A stretch of 64,000 nt of DNA from PALSA-612 sp963773055 (GCA_963773055.1 CAVYZL010000003.1:620001-684000); one strand, 5' to 3'; shown: positions 27,456-36,072, numbered from the stretch's first letter. Notes: generated by a model not told the origin, from the sequence alone. Numbers and translations are program-made.

Positions 27456-28124
27456 TCAGGCTGGGGGCGACGGCCGGTACTGGGCGTACAGCTCTTCCAT
27501 AGTCGTCAGCCGGGTGCGGGTGTGGAGCGCATCCTCCGGCGCGTAGTCCACCGCGCGAACGATCCAGCCGTCCGGGCCGACGTCTAGAACGTTGATGCAG
27601 CCGGGCGCCTGCTCGAAACCGCCGAAGAACGTCTTCTCACCGGTGAGGGCGTAGGACAGGATCGCCCGGTTGACGCCGCCGTGGAGGACAGCGAGCGCGG
27701 TGTCCCATTCGCGGTCGGCGACGAGCCGCTCGAGTGCCGGCACGATGCGGTCGAGGAGCTCCCCGATCGTCTCTCCGAGGAGGAACATCTTGTCGAGCGA
27801 CGTCGGCCTGGCGAACGCTCGCGTGAAGATCGCCTCGACCTCCTCCTCGTCGAGGCCTTCGAGCGACGCTGCCTTCAGCTCGCGGAGCTCCGGCCACTCC
27901 TCGACCTCCGCCTCCGGCGTGACGATTCGCGCAGTCTCGACGGCGCGCCTCAGGTTGCTCGCGATGACACGGTCGAACGTGATCTCGCGGAGCGCCTCCG
28001 CCGCCGCCCGCGCCTGTCGCCTGCCGGTCTCGTTCAGGCCGACCTCGTCCGGGCGATGCGGCCGGCCGTCGGAGTCGAAGTACGTGACATCGCCATGGCG
28101 CATGAGGAACAGGCGGCGCCTCAT
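27456..28124 (-). CDS. Histidine phosphatase (phosphoglycerate-mutase-like)
   Basis: 222 residues. The catalytic RHG box is near the start (RLFLMRHGDVTYFDSDG), with LNETGRRQARAAAEAL, a second Arg in IASNLRRAVETARI and the late His in LAVLHGGVNRAIL. These make it a branch-1 histidine phosphatase that hydrolyses a phosphomonoester; substrate not clear. Its start overlaps the phosphotransferase stop by four bases, so it belongs to the LLM-phosphotransferase unit. Confidence 0.88.
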   Translation of the reverse strand: MRRRLFLMRHGDVTYFDSDGRPHRPDEVGLNETGRRQARAAAEALREITFDRVIASNLRRAVETARIVTPEAEVEEWPELRELKAASLEGLDEEEVEAIFTRAFARPTSLDKMFLLGETIGELLDRIVPALERLVADREWDTALAVLHGGVNRAILSYALTGEKTFFGGFEQAPGCINVLDVGPDGWIVRAVDYAPEDALHTRTRLTTMEELYAQYRPSPPA

Positions 28125-29152
28125 GCGGATTCCTTCACCTCGAGCGCCGTGCGCGCGAGCAGCGGCACTCCGAGCTCGAACCGCGCCGCGCTCGCGTCCT
28201 CCGCGGCGAGCTCACCGCGGACGTAGCGACCGTAGATCGCCTCGCAGAAGACGGCGGCTTTCCAGAGCGCGAGCGCCTGAAACCACGCGAGCGGCTCGAC
28301 GTCACGTCCGCTCCGTGCGCGGTAGTGGTCGACGAGCTCCTGCTTCGTCGGGAAGCCGGGCGTCGCCGTCACAGGAGAGGCGCCGAGCGGGCTCACCTCG
28401 CCTCCGGGCTCCGTATAGGTCGCGAGCAGGTAGCCGACATCCGCGCGGGGGTCCCCGACAGCGCCCATCTCCCAGTCGAGGACGGCCGAGATGCGCGGCT
28501 CGCCCGGCGCGACCATCGCGTTGCCGAGCCGGTAGTCGCCATGGACGACGGCGAGCGGGAGCGGCTCCGGCAGCGCCTCGGCGAGCCATGCCCCGACCGC
28601 CTCCACGTCTGGAAGGTCGCGCGTGCGGTTGATCTCCCAGAGCTGGGTGAAGCGCGTGACCTGCCGCTCGAGATAGCTGCCCGGCCGCACGAACTCGGCG
28701 ACGCCGTCCGCACCGACGTCAGCCGCATGGATCTCGACCAGCGCGTCGACAAGATCGAGCCCGAGGGCACGCCGCGCGCCCTCCGTCTCGAAGCCTGGAG
28801 GCAGCGTGTCGGTGACAACGTGCCCTTCGAGGAAGTCCATGACGTAGAACGCCACGCCGATCACGCTCTCGTCCTCGCAGACGGCACGGATCGTCGGCAG
28901 GCGGATGCCCTGAGGGGCGAGCGCGAGCTGGAGCCGAGCCTCGCGGACCATGTCGTGCGCCGAGGGGGGCAGCGGCGGCCGCGGCGGCCGCCTCAGCACA
29001 TAGCGGTCCTCGCCTCGCTCGAGCAGGAACGAGAAGTTCGAGCCGCCGCCCTGGCCGATGCGGCTTGCCCGCACCGGGCCTGAGCCGAGCTCGTGCTCGT
29101 CGAGGAAGGCTTCGACGTTCTCGAGGATCAGCAGCGGAGCCTGCTCGCTCAA
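28121..29152 (-). CDS. APH-like phosphotransferase (ACAD10-type kinase domain)
   Basis: 343 residues with the aminoglycoside-phosphotransferase/choline-kinase fold: GGGSNFSFLLERGEDRYVLRRPP, then the catalytic loop VVHGDYRLGNAMV (HGDxxxxN) and ISAVLDWEMGAVGDP (metal Asp). This subgroup, found beside acyl-CoA dehydrogenases, is related to the kinase part of ACAD10/11, which phosphorylates 4-hydroxyacyl-CoA so that it can enter beta-oxidation. The context here (acyl-CoA dehydrogenase, thiolase) supports that idea but does not prove it. Start TTG, overlapping the LLM gene stop as TTGA. Confidence 0.85.
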   Translation of the reverse strand: MSEQAPLLILENVEAFLDEHELGSGPVRASRIGQGGGSNFSFLLERGEDRYVLRRPPRPPLPPSAHDMVREARLQLALAPQGIRLPTIRAVCEDESVIGVAFYVMDFLEGHVVTDTLPPGFETEGARRALGLDLVDALVEIHAADVGADGVAEFVRPGSYLERQVTRFTQLWEINRTRDLPDVEAVGAWLAEALPEPLPLAVVHGDYRLGNAMVAPGEPRISAVLDWEMGAVGDPRADVGYLLATYTEPGGEVSPLGASPVTATPGFPTKQELVDHYRARSGRDVEPLAWFQALALWKAAVFCEAIYGRYVRGELAAEDASAARFELGVPLLARTALEVKESA

Positions 29153-30159
29153 AGGACGAGCTCGGCCATCGTCCGTAGCGTCTCCGGATCGTGGCTCTGG
29201 ACGATGAGCGTCGTCACGCCGCAAGCGCGCCAGGCGTCGAGCCGGTCGGCGATCTCCTCGCGTGAGCCGACGAGCGCGACCTCGTCGACGAGCGCGTCGG
29301 GCACGCTCGCCGCCGCCTCGAGCTTCTTCCCTCCGAGGTAGAGATCCTGGATCCGCGCGGCCTCCTCCTCGTAGCCGTAGCGGCACACGAGGTCGTTGTA
29401 GAAGTTCGTCCCGCGGGCCCCCATCCCGCCGACATAGAGAGCGAGGTGGTGCTTGACATACTCGCGCCCGCCCTCGCGGTCCTTCGTCAGCACGACGTGG
29501 ACGCCAGCCGCGATGTCGAAGCCGTCACGCGCGACGGCGAGCGACTCGCCGTAGACGTCGCGGAACCGCTCTGGCGAGACGAAGATCGGGAGCCAGCCAT
29601 CCGCGATCTCCGTCGTCAGCGCGACGTTCTTCGGGCCGATCGCGGCGAGATAGACGGGGATGTCGGGCCGAAGCGGCCGCATCATCATCTTCAGGGGAAT
29701 GCCGAGCTCTGTCGTGCCGGGGCCTCGCAGCGGCACGTTGTAGATCTCGCCAGCGAAGTCGACCACCTCGCGGCGGAGCATCCGCCGGACTATCTCCACG
29801 TACTCGCGCGTCCGCTTGAGCGGTGGACCCCACGACTGCCCGTGCCACCCCTCGGCGACCTGAGGGCCGGACACCCCGAGGCCGAGCAGGAAGCGCCCGC
29901 CGGACATCAGGTCGAGCGTCGCCGCAGTCATCGCCGTCATCCCGGGGCTGCGACCGGGGATCTGCATGATCCCTGCTCCGAGCTTCAGCGTCGTCGTGCG
30001 CGCGCCCAGCCAGGAGAGCACGGTGACCACGTCAGTGCCCCAGGCTTCCGCCGCCCAGGCGGAGTCGTAGCCAAGCTTCTCCGCTCGGACGGCGAGGTCG
30101 ACGAGCTCGACGGGGTTCGTGCCGGGAGAGGCGTAGCCGAGGTAGAGGCCGAGACGCAC
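29149..30159 (-). CDS. LLM-class F420-dependent oxidoreductase
   Basis: 336 residues, a luciferase-like TIM barrel: GYDSAWAAEAWGTDVVT, LKLGAGIMQIPGRSPGMTAM, LDLMSGGRFLLGLGVSGPQVAEGWHG and IPVYLAAIGPKNVALTTEIADGWLP are all typical of F420-dependent members. It would transfer hydride between F420 and an unknown alcohol or unsaturated compound. GTG start, with TAAGAT six bases upstream on the minus strand, so it probably starts a leaderless LLM-phosphotransferase-phosphatase mRNA. Confidence 0.88.
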   Translation of the reverse strand: MRLGLYLGYASPGTNPVELVDLAVRAEKLGYDSAWAAEAWGTDVVTVLSWLGARTTTLKLGAGIMQIPGRSPGMTAMTAATLDLMSGGRFLLGLGVSGPQVAEGWHGQSWGPPLKRTREYVEIVRRMLRREVVDFAGEIYNVPLRGPGTTELGIPLKMMMRPLRPDIPVYLAAIGPKNVALTTEIADGWLPIFVSPERFRDVYGESLAVARDGFDIAAGVHVVLTKDREGGREYVKHHLALYVGGMGARGTNFYNDLVCRYGYEEEAARIQDLYLGGKKLEAAASVPDALVDEVALVGSREEIADRLDAWRACGVTTLIVQSHDPETLRTMAELVL

Positions 30160-30182
30160 CGGACGATCTTAGGTACGTGGGC

Positions 30183-30188
30183 GATAAT
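30183..30188 (+). promoter_or_regulatory. -10 element of the acyl-CoA dehydrogenase gene
   Basis: GATAAT followed by six bases and GTG 30195. The mirror-image TAAGAT (30166-30171, minus strand) serves the LLM gene, so the 35-base gap holds two face-away promoters with leaderless starts. It favours GTG 30195 over the GTG at 30177 as start. Confidence 0.5.
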
Positions 30189-30194
30189 AGGCTG

Positions 30195-31403
30195 GTGGTC
30201 GCAACGGAGATTCCATCGAGCGAGGCGTTCGGAGAGCTCCGCTCGACGTATCGCGCGTTTCTCGAGGAGCACGTCTATCCGGCCGAGCAGGCGCTGAACC
30301 GGGAGGACGACGAGGCCGAGACGCTGATGACCTCGCTTCGCGAGCGGGCCAAGGCGGAGGGCCTCTGGGCGCCGCACCTCCCGCCCGAGGCCGGCGGCAC
30401 AGGCCAGGGCTTTCTCGCGTACGCGTACCTGAACGAGGAGATCGGGCGCAGCTTCTGGGGGCAGCTGGTCTTCAACTGCCAGGCGCCGGACGCGGGCAAC
30501 GGCGAGATCCTCCACATGTTCGGCACAGCCGAGCAGAAGGAGCGGTTCCTGCGGCCGCTCGTCGAAGGCGAGACGCGCTCGTTCTTCTCCATGACCGAGC
30601 CAGACGTGGCCGGATCCGACCCGACGCTGCTCCGAACGCGCGCGGTGCGCGACGGAGACGGCTGGGTGATCGACGGCCGCAAGTGGTTCTCGTCGGGCGC
30701 GGAGAATGCCGGCTTCGGGATCGTGATGGCGATCACCGATCCCGACGGTGACCCGCACCGCCGGGCGACGCAGATCCTCGTACCGGCTGACACGCCGGGG
30801 ATCACGGTCGAGCCGGTTCCCGTCATGGGCCACCGCGGCCGCGGTTGGACGACGCATTGCGAGGTCGCGTACGACGGCGTGCGCGTGCCTGTCGCGAACA
30901 CGCTCGGCGAGCCGGGCGACGGCTTTCGGATCGCGCAGAAGCGGCTCGGCCCCGGGCGCATTCACCACGTCATGCGCTGGCTCGGCCAGATGCAGCGAGC
31001 CTTCGACCTCATGTGCGAGCGCGCGCTCGACCGAGAGGCGTTCGGCGGCCCGCTCGCCGAGAAGCAGACGGTGCAGAACTGGATCGCCGACTCGGCGGCC
31101 GAGATCCACGCGTGCCGCCTGATGACGCTCGACGCCGCGCACAAGATCGACGAGGGCGACGAGGCACGTGTCGAGATCTCTCTGATCAAGTTCTACGCCG
31201 CACGCGCGCTGGGAGACGTCATCGACCGGGCCGTGCAGGTCCACGGCGCGCTCGGCCTCACCGACCGCTCGCCGCTGTCGATGATGTACGGGATGGCGCG
31301 CGGTGGCCGGATCTACGATGGCCCGGACGAGGTGCACCGCATGGTCGTCAGCCGGCGCATCCTCAAGGAGTACGCCGCCGGCGGCTCCTGGCGCTTCTCG
31401 TAG
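30195..31403 (+). CDS. Acyl-CoA dehydrogenase
   Basis: 402 residues with the three-domain acyl-CoA dehydrogenase fold. FSMTEPDVAGSDPT is the FAD/substrate motif of the middle domain, KWFSSGAENAGFG follows, and the C-terminal helices end in IYDGPDEVHRMVVSRRIL, where the catalytic Glu/Asp of the family lies. Together with the divergent ACAD10-like kinase and F420 enzyme it suggests oxidation of an unusual, perhaps hydroxylated or branched, acyl-CoA. Confidence 0.92.
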   Translation: MVATEIPSSEAFGELRSTYRAFLEEHVYPAEQALNREDDEAETLMTSLRERAKAEGLWAPHLPPEAGGTGQGFLAYAYLNEEIGRSFWGQLVFNCQAPDAGNGEILHMFGTAEQKERFLRPLVEGETRSFFSMTEPDVAGSDPTLLRTRAVRDGDGWVIDGRKWFSSGAENAGFGIVMAITDPDGDPHRRATQILVPADTPGITVEPVPVMGHRGRGWTTHCEVAYDGVRVPVANTLGEPGDGFRIAQKRLGPGRIHHVMRWLGQMQRAFDLMCERALDREAFGGPLAEKQTVQNWIADSAAEIHACRLMTLDAAHKIDEGDEARVEISLIKFYAARALGDVIDRAVQVHGALGLTDRSPLSMMYGMARGGRIYDGPDEVHRMVVSRRILKEYAAGGSWRFS

Positions 31404-31417
31404 CTCGCCGGCCGTCG

Positions 31418-32071
31418 ATGCGCAGCCGGCACGTCGACGAGTTCGACCACACCGGCTACGAGGCGGACTACGACGTCGACGTGATCGACGAGTCGAGCCC
31501 GATTCGCACCGGCTACGCGGAGCTTCTCCGCTGGACCGTGGAGCGTGCCGAGATCTCCGCGGACAGCGTCGTCGTCGACCTCGGGACGGGCACGGGAAAC
31601 ACCGCCGCGCTCATTTCGGCCGCTCGGCGTGTCGTCTGCGTCGACGTCTCCGGCGGGATGATGGAACGCGCGCGGCCGAAGCTCTCACACCTCGCGGATG
31701 TCGAGTACGTCGAAGCCGACCTGCTCGAGTTCTTCGACACTCCGCGCCGCTTCGACCGGCTCGTCAGCACCTACGCGATTCATCATCTGACCGAGGGCGA
31801 GAAGGGCGTGCTGCTCGACCGCATCGCCTCGTCGCTCGCTCCTGACGGCGTCGCGGTGATCGGCGACCTGATGTTCGAAGACGGCGCGGCCGCCACCGCG
31901 CTGGCCGAGAAGTACGCGTCCCTGCCCGACGTCATCGAGTCGTTCGAGGAGGAGTTCTTCTGGCTGCTCGACGGGGCGTACGAGCACGCGGGCGCTGCGG
32001 GCCTGACGATCTCGGAGATGCGCCGGTTCTCCGACCTCTCGTGGGGGATCCGGCTCGTCCGTACGGGCTAG
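31418..32071 (+). CDS. SAM-dependent methyltransferase (YrrT-like)
   Basis: 217 residues of the class I Rossmann fold: VVVDLGTGTGNTAAL is motif I, RVVCVDVSGGMMERAR motif II, and ADLLEFFDTPRRFDRLVSTYAIHHLTEGEK the post-motif region. Related to YrrT/CmoA-like small-molecule methyltransferases. It begins 14 bases after the acyl-CoA dehydrogenase stop, so likely co-transcribed. Acceptor unknown. It converges on a thioesterase gene with a four-base overlap. Confidence 0.85.
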   Translation: MRSRHVDEFDHTGYEADYDVDVIDESSPIRTGYAELLRWTVERAEISADSVVVDLGTGTGNTAALISAARRVVCVDVSGGMMERARPKLSHLADVEYVEADLLEFFDTPRRFDRLVSTYAIHHLTEGEKGVLLDRIASSLAPDGVAVIGDLMFEDGAAATALAEKYASLPDVIESFEEEFFWLLDGAYEHAGAAGLTISEMRRFSDLSWGIRLVRTG

Positions 32072-32463
32072 CGAAGAACGGCCTGGGTCTGCGTGACGCG
32101 CGCGACGTGGCGGTCGCCCGCATCGTGCACGTCCGTCTCGACGACGATCGTCGTCTTCCCGGTATGGAGCGGGCGCGAGGTGGCCGTCACGTGGCCATCG
32201 CGCACGGCGCCGAAGAAGTTCGTCTTGGACTCGATGGTCGCGGTGCCGCTCGCGTCGTCCGGAAGGTTGAGGAACGCGCAGAGCCCGCCGCCGGAGTCGG
32301 CGAGGCTCATGATCGCGCCGCCGTGCAGCACGCCCGCCGCCGTACAGAGATCCTCCGCCCACGCGAGCCGGACGACGACCTCTTCAGGCGCTGCGGCCAC
32401 GAGCTCGATTCCGAGCCTGCGCCCGAACGGCATCGCCTGGTTGAGCGCCTCCGTGTCCGTCAC
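32068..32463 (-). CDS. PaaI-family hotdog thioesterase
   Basis: 131 residues, one hotdog domain. HGGAIMSLADSGGGLCAFL holds the HGG motif and the Asp of PaaI-type acyl-CoA thioesterases; IESKTNFFGAVRDGHVTATSRPLHTGKTTIVVETDV is the second half. Its GTG overlaps the hydrolase stop (GTGA), making it last in a five-gene unit running down from 35.3 kb. It probably releases stuck acyl groups from CoA. Confidence 0.88.
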   Translation of the reverse strand: MTDTEALNQAMPFGRRLGIELVAAAPEEVVVRLAWAEDLCTAAGVLHGGAIMSLADSGGGLCAFLNLPDDASGTATIESKTNFFGAVRDGHVTATSRPLHTGKTTIVVETDVHDAGDRHVARVTQTQAVLR

Positions 32464-33341
32464 GACTTCTCGAGGAAGCGGACGATGCGCGCGGCGACCT
32501 CCTCGCCCGCATCCTCCTGGACGAAGTGGCCCGCGTTCGCGACCGTCTCGGCGGGCAGCGCGCCGGGAATGTGCCTCGCGATCGCGTCGGCGACCTGCGG
32601 CGGGAAGATCGGATCGGAGTCGCCGAAGAGGACGAGCGCAGGCTTCTCCCAGCCGGCGAGCGCGTCGCGGATCGCGAGCAGCGGCTTCGTGTTCGGGTGC
32701 TCGGGCTCGGTCGGCACCTGCTCGGGGAAGGCGAGCGCGCCGGCTTTCGCCTGGGGAACGGGAAACGGCGCGTCGTAGCCCGCACCCGCCTCCTCCGACA
32801 GCCCGCGCACGCACGCCCGACGGATCAGCCGCGCCGCCTCGAACGCACCGCCTGCCTGTCGCACGACCTCCCGGAATCGGAGCCAGACGTCGTTCGGCGG
32901 GCGACCGCCGCCGACGCCCGTGTTCAGGATCACGAGCCGCGCGACGCGTCCCGGCTGCTCGACAGCCAGCCGTAGCCCGATCGGCCCGCCCCAGTCCTGG
33001 ACGACGACCGTCAGTCCCTCGAGGTCGAGCTCCGAGACGAGGCGCGCAATCGACGAACAGTGCCGGTCGAACGTGTACCAGCCTTGATCCGTCGGCTTAT
33101 CCGACCGCCCGAAGCCGAAGTAGTCGGGGCACACGACCCGCCCAGCCTCGGCGAGCGGCGGGATCATCCGCCGGTAGAGATAGGACCACGTCGGCTCGCC
33201 GTGGAGGCAGAGGACCGGATCGCCCGAGCCCTCGTCGAGGTAGTGCATCCGCAGCCCGTCCTGCTCGGAGTAGTTCGGCGCGAACGGGTAGCCGTCCAGG
33301 TCGGCGAAACGGTCCTCGGGCGTCCGGTAGACGTCTGTCAT
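32460..33341 (-). CDS. Haloalkane-dehalogenase-like alpha/beta hydrolase
   Basis: 293 residues. The nucleophile is Asp, not Ser: VVVQDWGGPIGLRLA; the oxyanion/halide motif is LHGEPTWSYLYR; later LVLFGDSDPIFPP and the His in NAGHFVQEDAGEE. These are hallmarks of haloalkane dehalogenases (subfamily I), but the same Asp nucleophile occurs in epoxide hydrolases; the Trp after Asp favours dehalogenase. Expressed with an SDR and thioesterases, so the natural substrate may be a lipid-derived compound. ATG overlaps the SDR stop as ATGA. Confidence 0.85.
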   Translation of the reverse strand: MTDVYRTPEDRFADLDGYPFAPNYSEQDGLRMHYLDEGSGDPVLCLHGEPTWSYLYRRMIPPLAEAGRVVCPDYFGFGRSDKPTDQGWYTFDRHCSSIARLVSELDLEGLTVVVQDWGGPIGLRLAVEQPGRVARLVILNTGVGGGRPPNDVWLRFREVVRQAGGAFEAARLIRRACVRGLSEEAGAGYDAPFPVPQAKAGALAFPEQVPTEPEHPNTKPLLAIRDALAGWEKPALVLFGDSDPIFPPQVADAIARHIPGALPAETVANAGHFVQEDAGEEVAARIVRFLEKS

Positions 33342-33979
33342 CGTGGGCCGGGCACCCCTCGGAACCCGTACTGGATCGGCTCTCGCCCAGGCTGCACGAC
33401 CCATGCCTGACCGGTTACGTCCGACCTCGCAACCTGGAGCACGGCGTCCGCGACCTGCGCTGCTGGTATCAGCGGGATGCCTTCGCTCGCGACCCACTCG
33501 CGGAGCTCGGGCGTGACGATCGGCGTGTCCGCAAAGCCGGGGCAGACCGCGTTGATGCGGAGCCCCTGCTCGGCCAGGCTCGGCGCGATCGCGCGCACGT
33601 AGCCGACGACGGCATGCTTCGTCAGCGTGTAGATCGGATCGTGGGGCATCGGGACGAGGCCGGCGAGCGACGCCGTCGCCACGATCGTGCCGCCGGCGGC
33701 CATCACCTGCTCCATCCGCCGCACGCCGAAGACGACGCCGTCGACGTTGGCGCCGATCATCCGACGGTAGCCCTCCAGGTCCCCGCTGTTGCCGCCCACG
33801 CCGGCGTTGAGGAATGCGAAGTCCGCTCCCTCGACGGTCCCCCATGCCTCCGGGTCAGAGACGTCGAAGCCGGTCGCGAGGTCAAGGATCCGGACGCGTG
33901 TCCCCTCGGCCTGGAGCTTCTCGGCGACCGCGGCGCCGATGCCAGAGGCGCCGCCGGTCACGACCGCGGTCTCAAACAT
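33338..33979 (-). CDS. Short-chain dehydrogenase/reductase
   Basis: 213 residues, somewhat short. VVTGGASGIGAAVA is the cofactor motif, LNAGVGG replaces NNAG, and the catalytic Ser and YxxxK are in TASLAGLVPMPHDPIYTLTKHAV, with NAVCPGFADTP after. Asp in ILDLATGFD suggests NAD. It starts eight bases inside the quinone-oxidoreductase gene. Confidence 0.87.
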   Translation of the reverse strand: MFETAVVTGGASGIGAAVAEKLQAEGTRVRILDLATGFDVSDPEAWGTVEGADFAFLNAGVGGNSGDLEGYRRMIGANVDGVVFGVRRMEQVMAAGGTIVATASLAGLVPMPHDPIYTLTKHAVVGYVRAIAPSLAEQGLRINAVCPGFADTPIVTPELREWVASEGIPLIPAAQVADAVLQVARSDVTGQAWVVQPGREPIQYGFRGVPGPR

Positions 33980-34889
33980 CGAGCACGACCTTGCCCACGT
34001 GTCGCCGCTCCTCGATCAGGCGATGAGCGTCGGCCGCCTGCGCGAGCGGGAACTGCGCGCCGACGCGCGGCCGCAGCGCGCCTTCCGCCCAGAGCGCGCC
34101 GAGCTCCCCGGCGGCCTGGCGGACGAGCTCCGGCTGGTGGCCCATCAGCCGGCCGAGATAGAAGCCCTGAATGCCGATGTTCCGCCCGACGAGAAGCGCC
34201 GGGCTCAGGTCTTCCCACCAGCCGCCCGCGGAGCCGAGGCCGACGATCGTCCCAAGGGGCGCCAGCGCCTTGAGGCTCGCTGCGAACACCTCGCCCCCGA
34301 CGGGGTCGACGATGACGTTCGGCTGGACGTGCTCGGCGAAGTCGTCGTAGCCGTACGCCGCCTCCGCGCCGGCCTCGACCGCGTACGCACGCTTCTCCTC
34401 GGTGCTCGCGGTGGCGACGACGCGCGCGCCGAGGTGTCGCGCGATCTGGATCGCAGCGCATCCAACCCCGCCCGAGCCCGCGTGCACGAGCACGGTCTGC
34501 CCCGGCTCCAGCCGCACCTGGCGCGTGAGCGGGATCCAGACCGTGAGGTACGTGAGCAGGAAGGAGGCGCCCTCGGCGAACGACGCGTTGTCCGGGAGGG
34601 GGAAGAGCCTCGCCTCGTCCACGGCGACCTGTTCCGCGTAGCCGCCACCCGTCAGCAGGGCGACGACGCGGCGGCCGTCGTCCGTCTCCCCGGCCACCTC
34701 TGCACCGAGGATCGTCGGCAGCGGCGGCGCCTGCGGGTAGACGCCCTTCCGGATCATGAGATCCAGAAAATTCACACCCGCGGCACGAACGTGTACCAGG
34801 GACTGTCCCCCGGACAGGTCCGGTTCGGGCACGTCCTGAAGGACGAGCTGGTCGGGGCCGCCGGTCTCGGAGAGGACGATCGCCTTCAC
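33972..34889 (-). CDS. Quinone-oxidoreductase-type MDR enzyme
   Basis: 305 residues, zinc-free medium-chain reductase: MKAIVLSETGGPDQLVL, RAAGVNFLDLMIRKGVYP, the NADPH motif VLVHAGSGGVGCAAIQIARHLGARVVATAS, and the C-terminal HRLIEERRHVGKVVLDV. No zinc ligands are visible. It reduces activated double bonds (quinones, enones or enoyl-CoA). Codons near the N-terminus lie in a palindromic repeat (34793-34821). Probably one unit with the next four genes. Confidence 0.88.
   Translation of the reverse strand: MKAIVLSETGGPDQLVLQDVPEPDLSGGQSLVHVRAAGVNFLDLMIRKGVYPQAPPLPTILGAEVAGETDDGRRVVALLTGGGYAEQVAVDEARLFPLPDNASFAEGASFLLTYLTVWIPLTRQVRLEPGQTVLVHAGSGGVGCAAIQIARHLGARVVATASTEEKRAYAVEAGAEAAYGYDDFAEHVQPNVIVDPVGGEVFAASLKALAPLGTIVGLGSAGGWWEDLSPALLVGRNIGIQGFYLGRLMGHQPELVRQAAGELGALWAEGALRPRVGAQFPLAQAADAHRLIEERRHVGKVVLDV
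34793..34821. repeat. Palindromic dispersed repeat inside the MDR gene (copy B)
   Basis: On the minus strand it reads GGACCTG, two or three differing bases, then GGGGACAGTCCC, about 23-24 of 29 bases the same as the repeat in pgi at 10860-10888. On the plus strand CTGTCC-CCC-GGACAG forms a hairpin. It is in frame and encodes DLSGGQSLV, a different reading frame from copy A, so the conservation is of DNA, not of peptide. Confidence 0.65.
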
Positions 34890-34893
34890 GGTG

Positions 34894-35316
34894 TCACGCG
34901 GCGGTCGGCCGGATGATCTGCGTACACCGGCCGGAAGCGAGCAAGGTGCCCTCGGCGTCGTGGAGCGAGGCTCCGCAGAATGCCGCGCGCCGGGACTCGT
35001 GCACGACCTCGGCCTCGGCCCTCAGCGGCCCCGGCAGGGCCGAGCGGTAGAACTCGACGTGGAGATCGGCCGTGAGGAAGACGGTTCCCTCTTCGAGGCG
35101 CGCGACGCACGCGTACCCCATGGCCGTGTCGAGGAGCGTCGCCACCATGCCGCCGTGCACGATCCGGCGGTCGCCGTGGAGGAACGTGTACTCCGCCGGC
35201 GCCTCCCACTCGAGCGCGATCTTCCCGGACGGTGCGTCGCCGCTGCGGTAGCCGAGCGTGTTCCAGATGTGAATAACGGACGGGTCCAGGCGCTCCCAGA
35301 GTTGCTCTGCGCTCAC
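34894..35316 (-). CDS. PaaI-family hotdog thioesterase
   Basis: 140 residues. IVHGGMVATLLDTAMGYACVA has the HGG...D motif, and TVFLTADLHVEFYRSALPGPLRAEAEVV is typical of PaaI/YbgC-like thioesterases. GTG start. It follows the TetR gene by 26 bases and precedes the MDR gene by four, so it is the first enzyme of the TetR-controlled unit. Confidence 0.87.
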   Translation of the reverse strand: MSAEQLWERLDPSVIHIWNTLGYRSGDAPSGKIALEWEAPAEYTFLHGDRRIVHGGMVATLLDTAMGYACVARLEEGTVFLTADLHVEFYRSALPGPLRAEAEVVHESRRAAFCGASLHDAEGTLLASGRCTQIIRPTAA

Positions 35317-35342
35317 GCGTGCGATCTTCGCAGAGCCGCGAG

Positions 35343-35979
35343 CTACGCGGCAGCGAGGGCGAGCCGGGTCTTGACGCCGCGGCGCGCGCGCTCGAGCGCC
35401 TCGGGATCGTCGTGGAGGACGAAGGACGCGGTCGCCATCTTCAGCATCGCGTCGAGCTCGAACGCGAGCTGCCCCGCATCCTCGTCGGCCCGGAGCTCGC
35501 CGCGCTCCTGCGCGCCGCGCACCTGCTGCTCGAGGTACGCATGCCAGCGGCGCCCGGACTCGCGGAGCTTCTCGCGCACGGCGCCCGGGTGGGTGTCGAA
35601 CTCCGCCTGCGCGGCGGCGAAGAAGCAGCCGCCGGGGAAAACGCGCCGCTCGAGGTACGAGAGAAATGCGTCGGCAAGCGCCTCGAGCCGCGCGACTCCA
35701 CTGGCCGACACGCGCCGGCTCGATGACGTTCGCGACGAACGTCTCGCTCGCGGCGTCGATCGTCGCAAGCTGGAGCTCCTCCTTCGACCCGAAGTGCGCG
35801 TAGAGGCCGCTCTTCGACATGCCGATCTGGTCGGCGAGGTGGCCGATCGAGAGGCCGTCGAGGCCCTCGACGGTCGCGAGCTTCATCGCCGCGTCGAGGA
35901 TGGCCGCGCGGCTGCGCTCGCCGTCCGAACGCTGGCGCTTGCCCGAGCCGGGGGAGGGAGTCGTGAGCAGCTCGCTCAA
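35343..35979 (-). CDS. TetR-family repressor (one frameshift)
   Basis: About 210 residues. N-terminal helix-turn-helix SIGHLADQIGMSKSGLYAHFGSKEELQLATI; the C-terminal ligand domain (LEALADAFLSYLERRVFPGGCFFAAAQAEF) is in another frame, broken by one base near 35722. The TTG at 35979 is taken as start: the upstream sequence shows TTGGAT, a 17-base spacer and TATCTT, and the operator sits in that spacer. It likely represses itself and the thioesterase-MDR-SDR-hydrolase-thioesterase unit and responds to an acyl-CoA or lipid. Related to FadR/KstR-like regulators by context only. Confidence 0.85.
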
Positions 35980-35993
35980 TGCACTTGACAAGA

Positions 35994-36043
35994 TAGCACG
36001 ATCGGTCGTACTATCCAAGCATGGAGAACGACCGGTCGTGCTA
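35994..36043. promoter_or_regulatory. Two TetR operators over the tetR promoter
   Basis: Two near-identical palindromes with centres exactly 30 bp apart: TAGCACGATCGGTCGTACTA (35994-36013) and GAGAACGACCGGTCGTGCTA (36024-36043); the core of the second, ACGACCGGTCGT, is perfect. The first lies in the 17-bp spacer between a minus-strand -35 TTGGAT and -10 TATCTT, so bound repressor would block RNA polymerase. Three helical turns of spacing would put two dimers on one face. Confidence 0.8.
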
Positions 36044-36072
36044 ACTAGGGATCCAGCTGCCGCGCTCGTCAG

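Noticed and set aside
28121..29152. Aminoglycoside resistance gene
   Set aside because: The HGDxxxxN fold is shared, but length, sequence and acyl-CoA context match the ACAD10-like kinase group.
32460..33341. Dedicated organohalide degradation locus
   Set aside because: Only the hydrolase shows the dehalogenase pattern; neighbours are general lipid enzymes and no haloacid dehalogenase or transporter is present.
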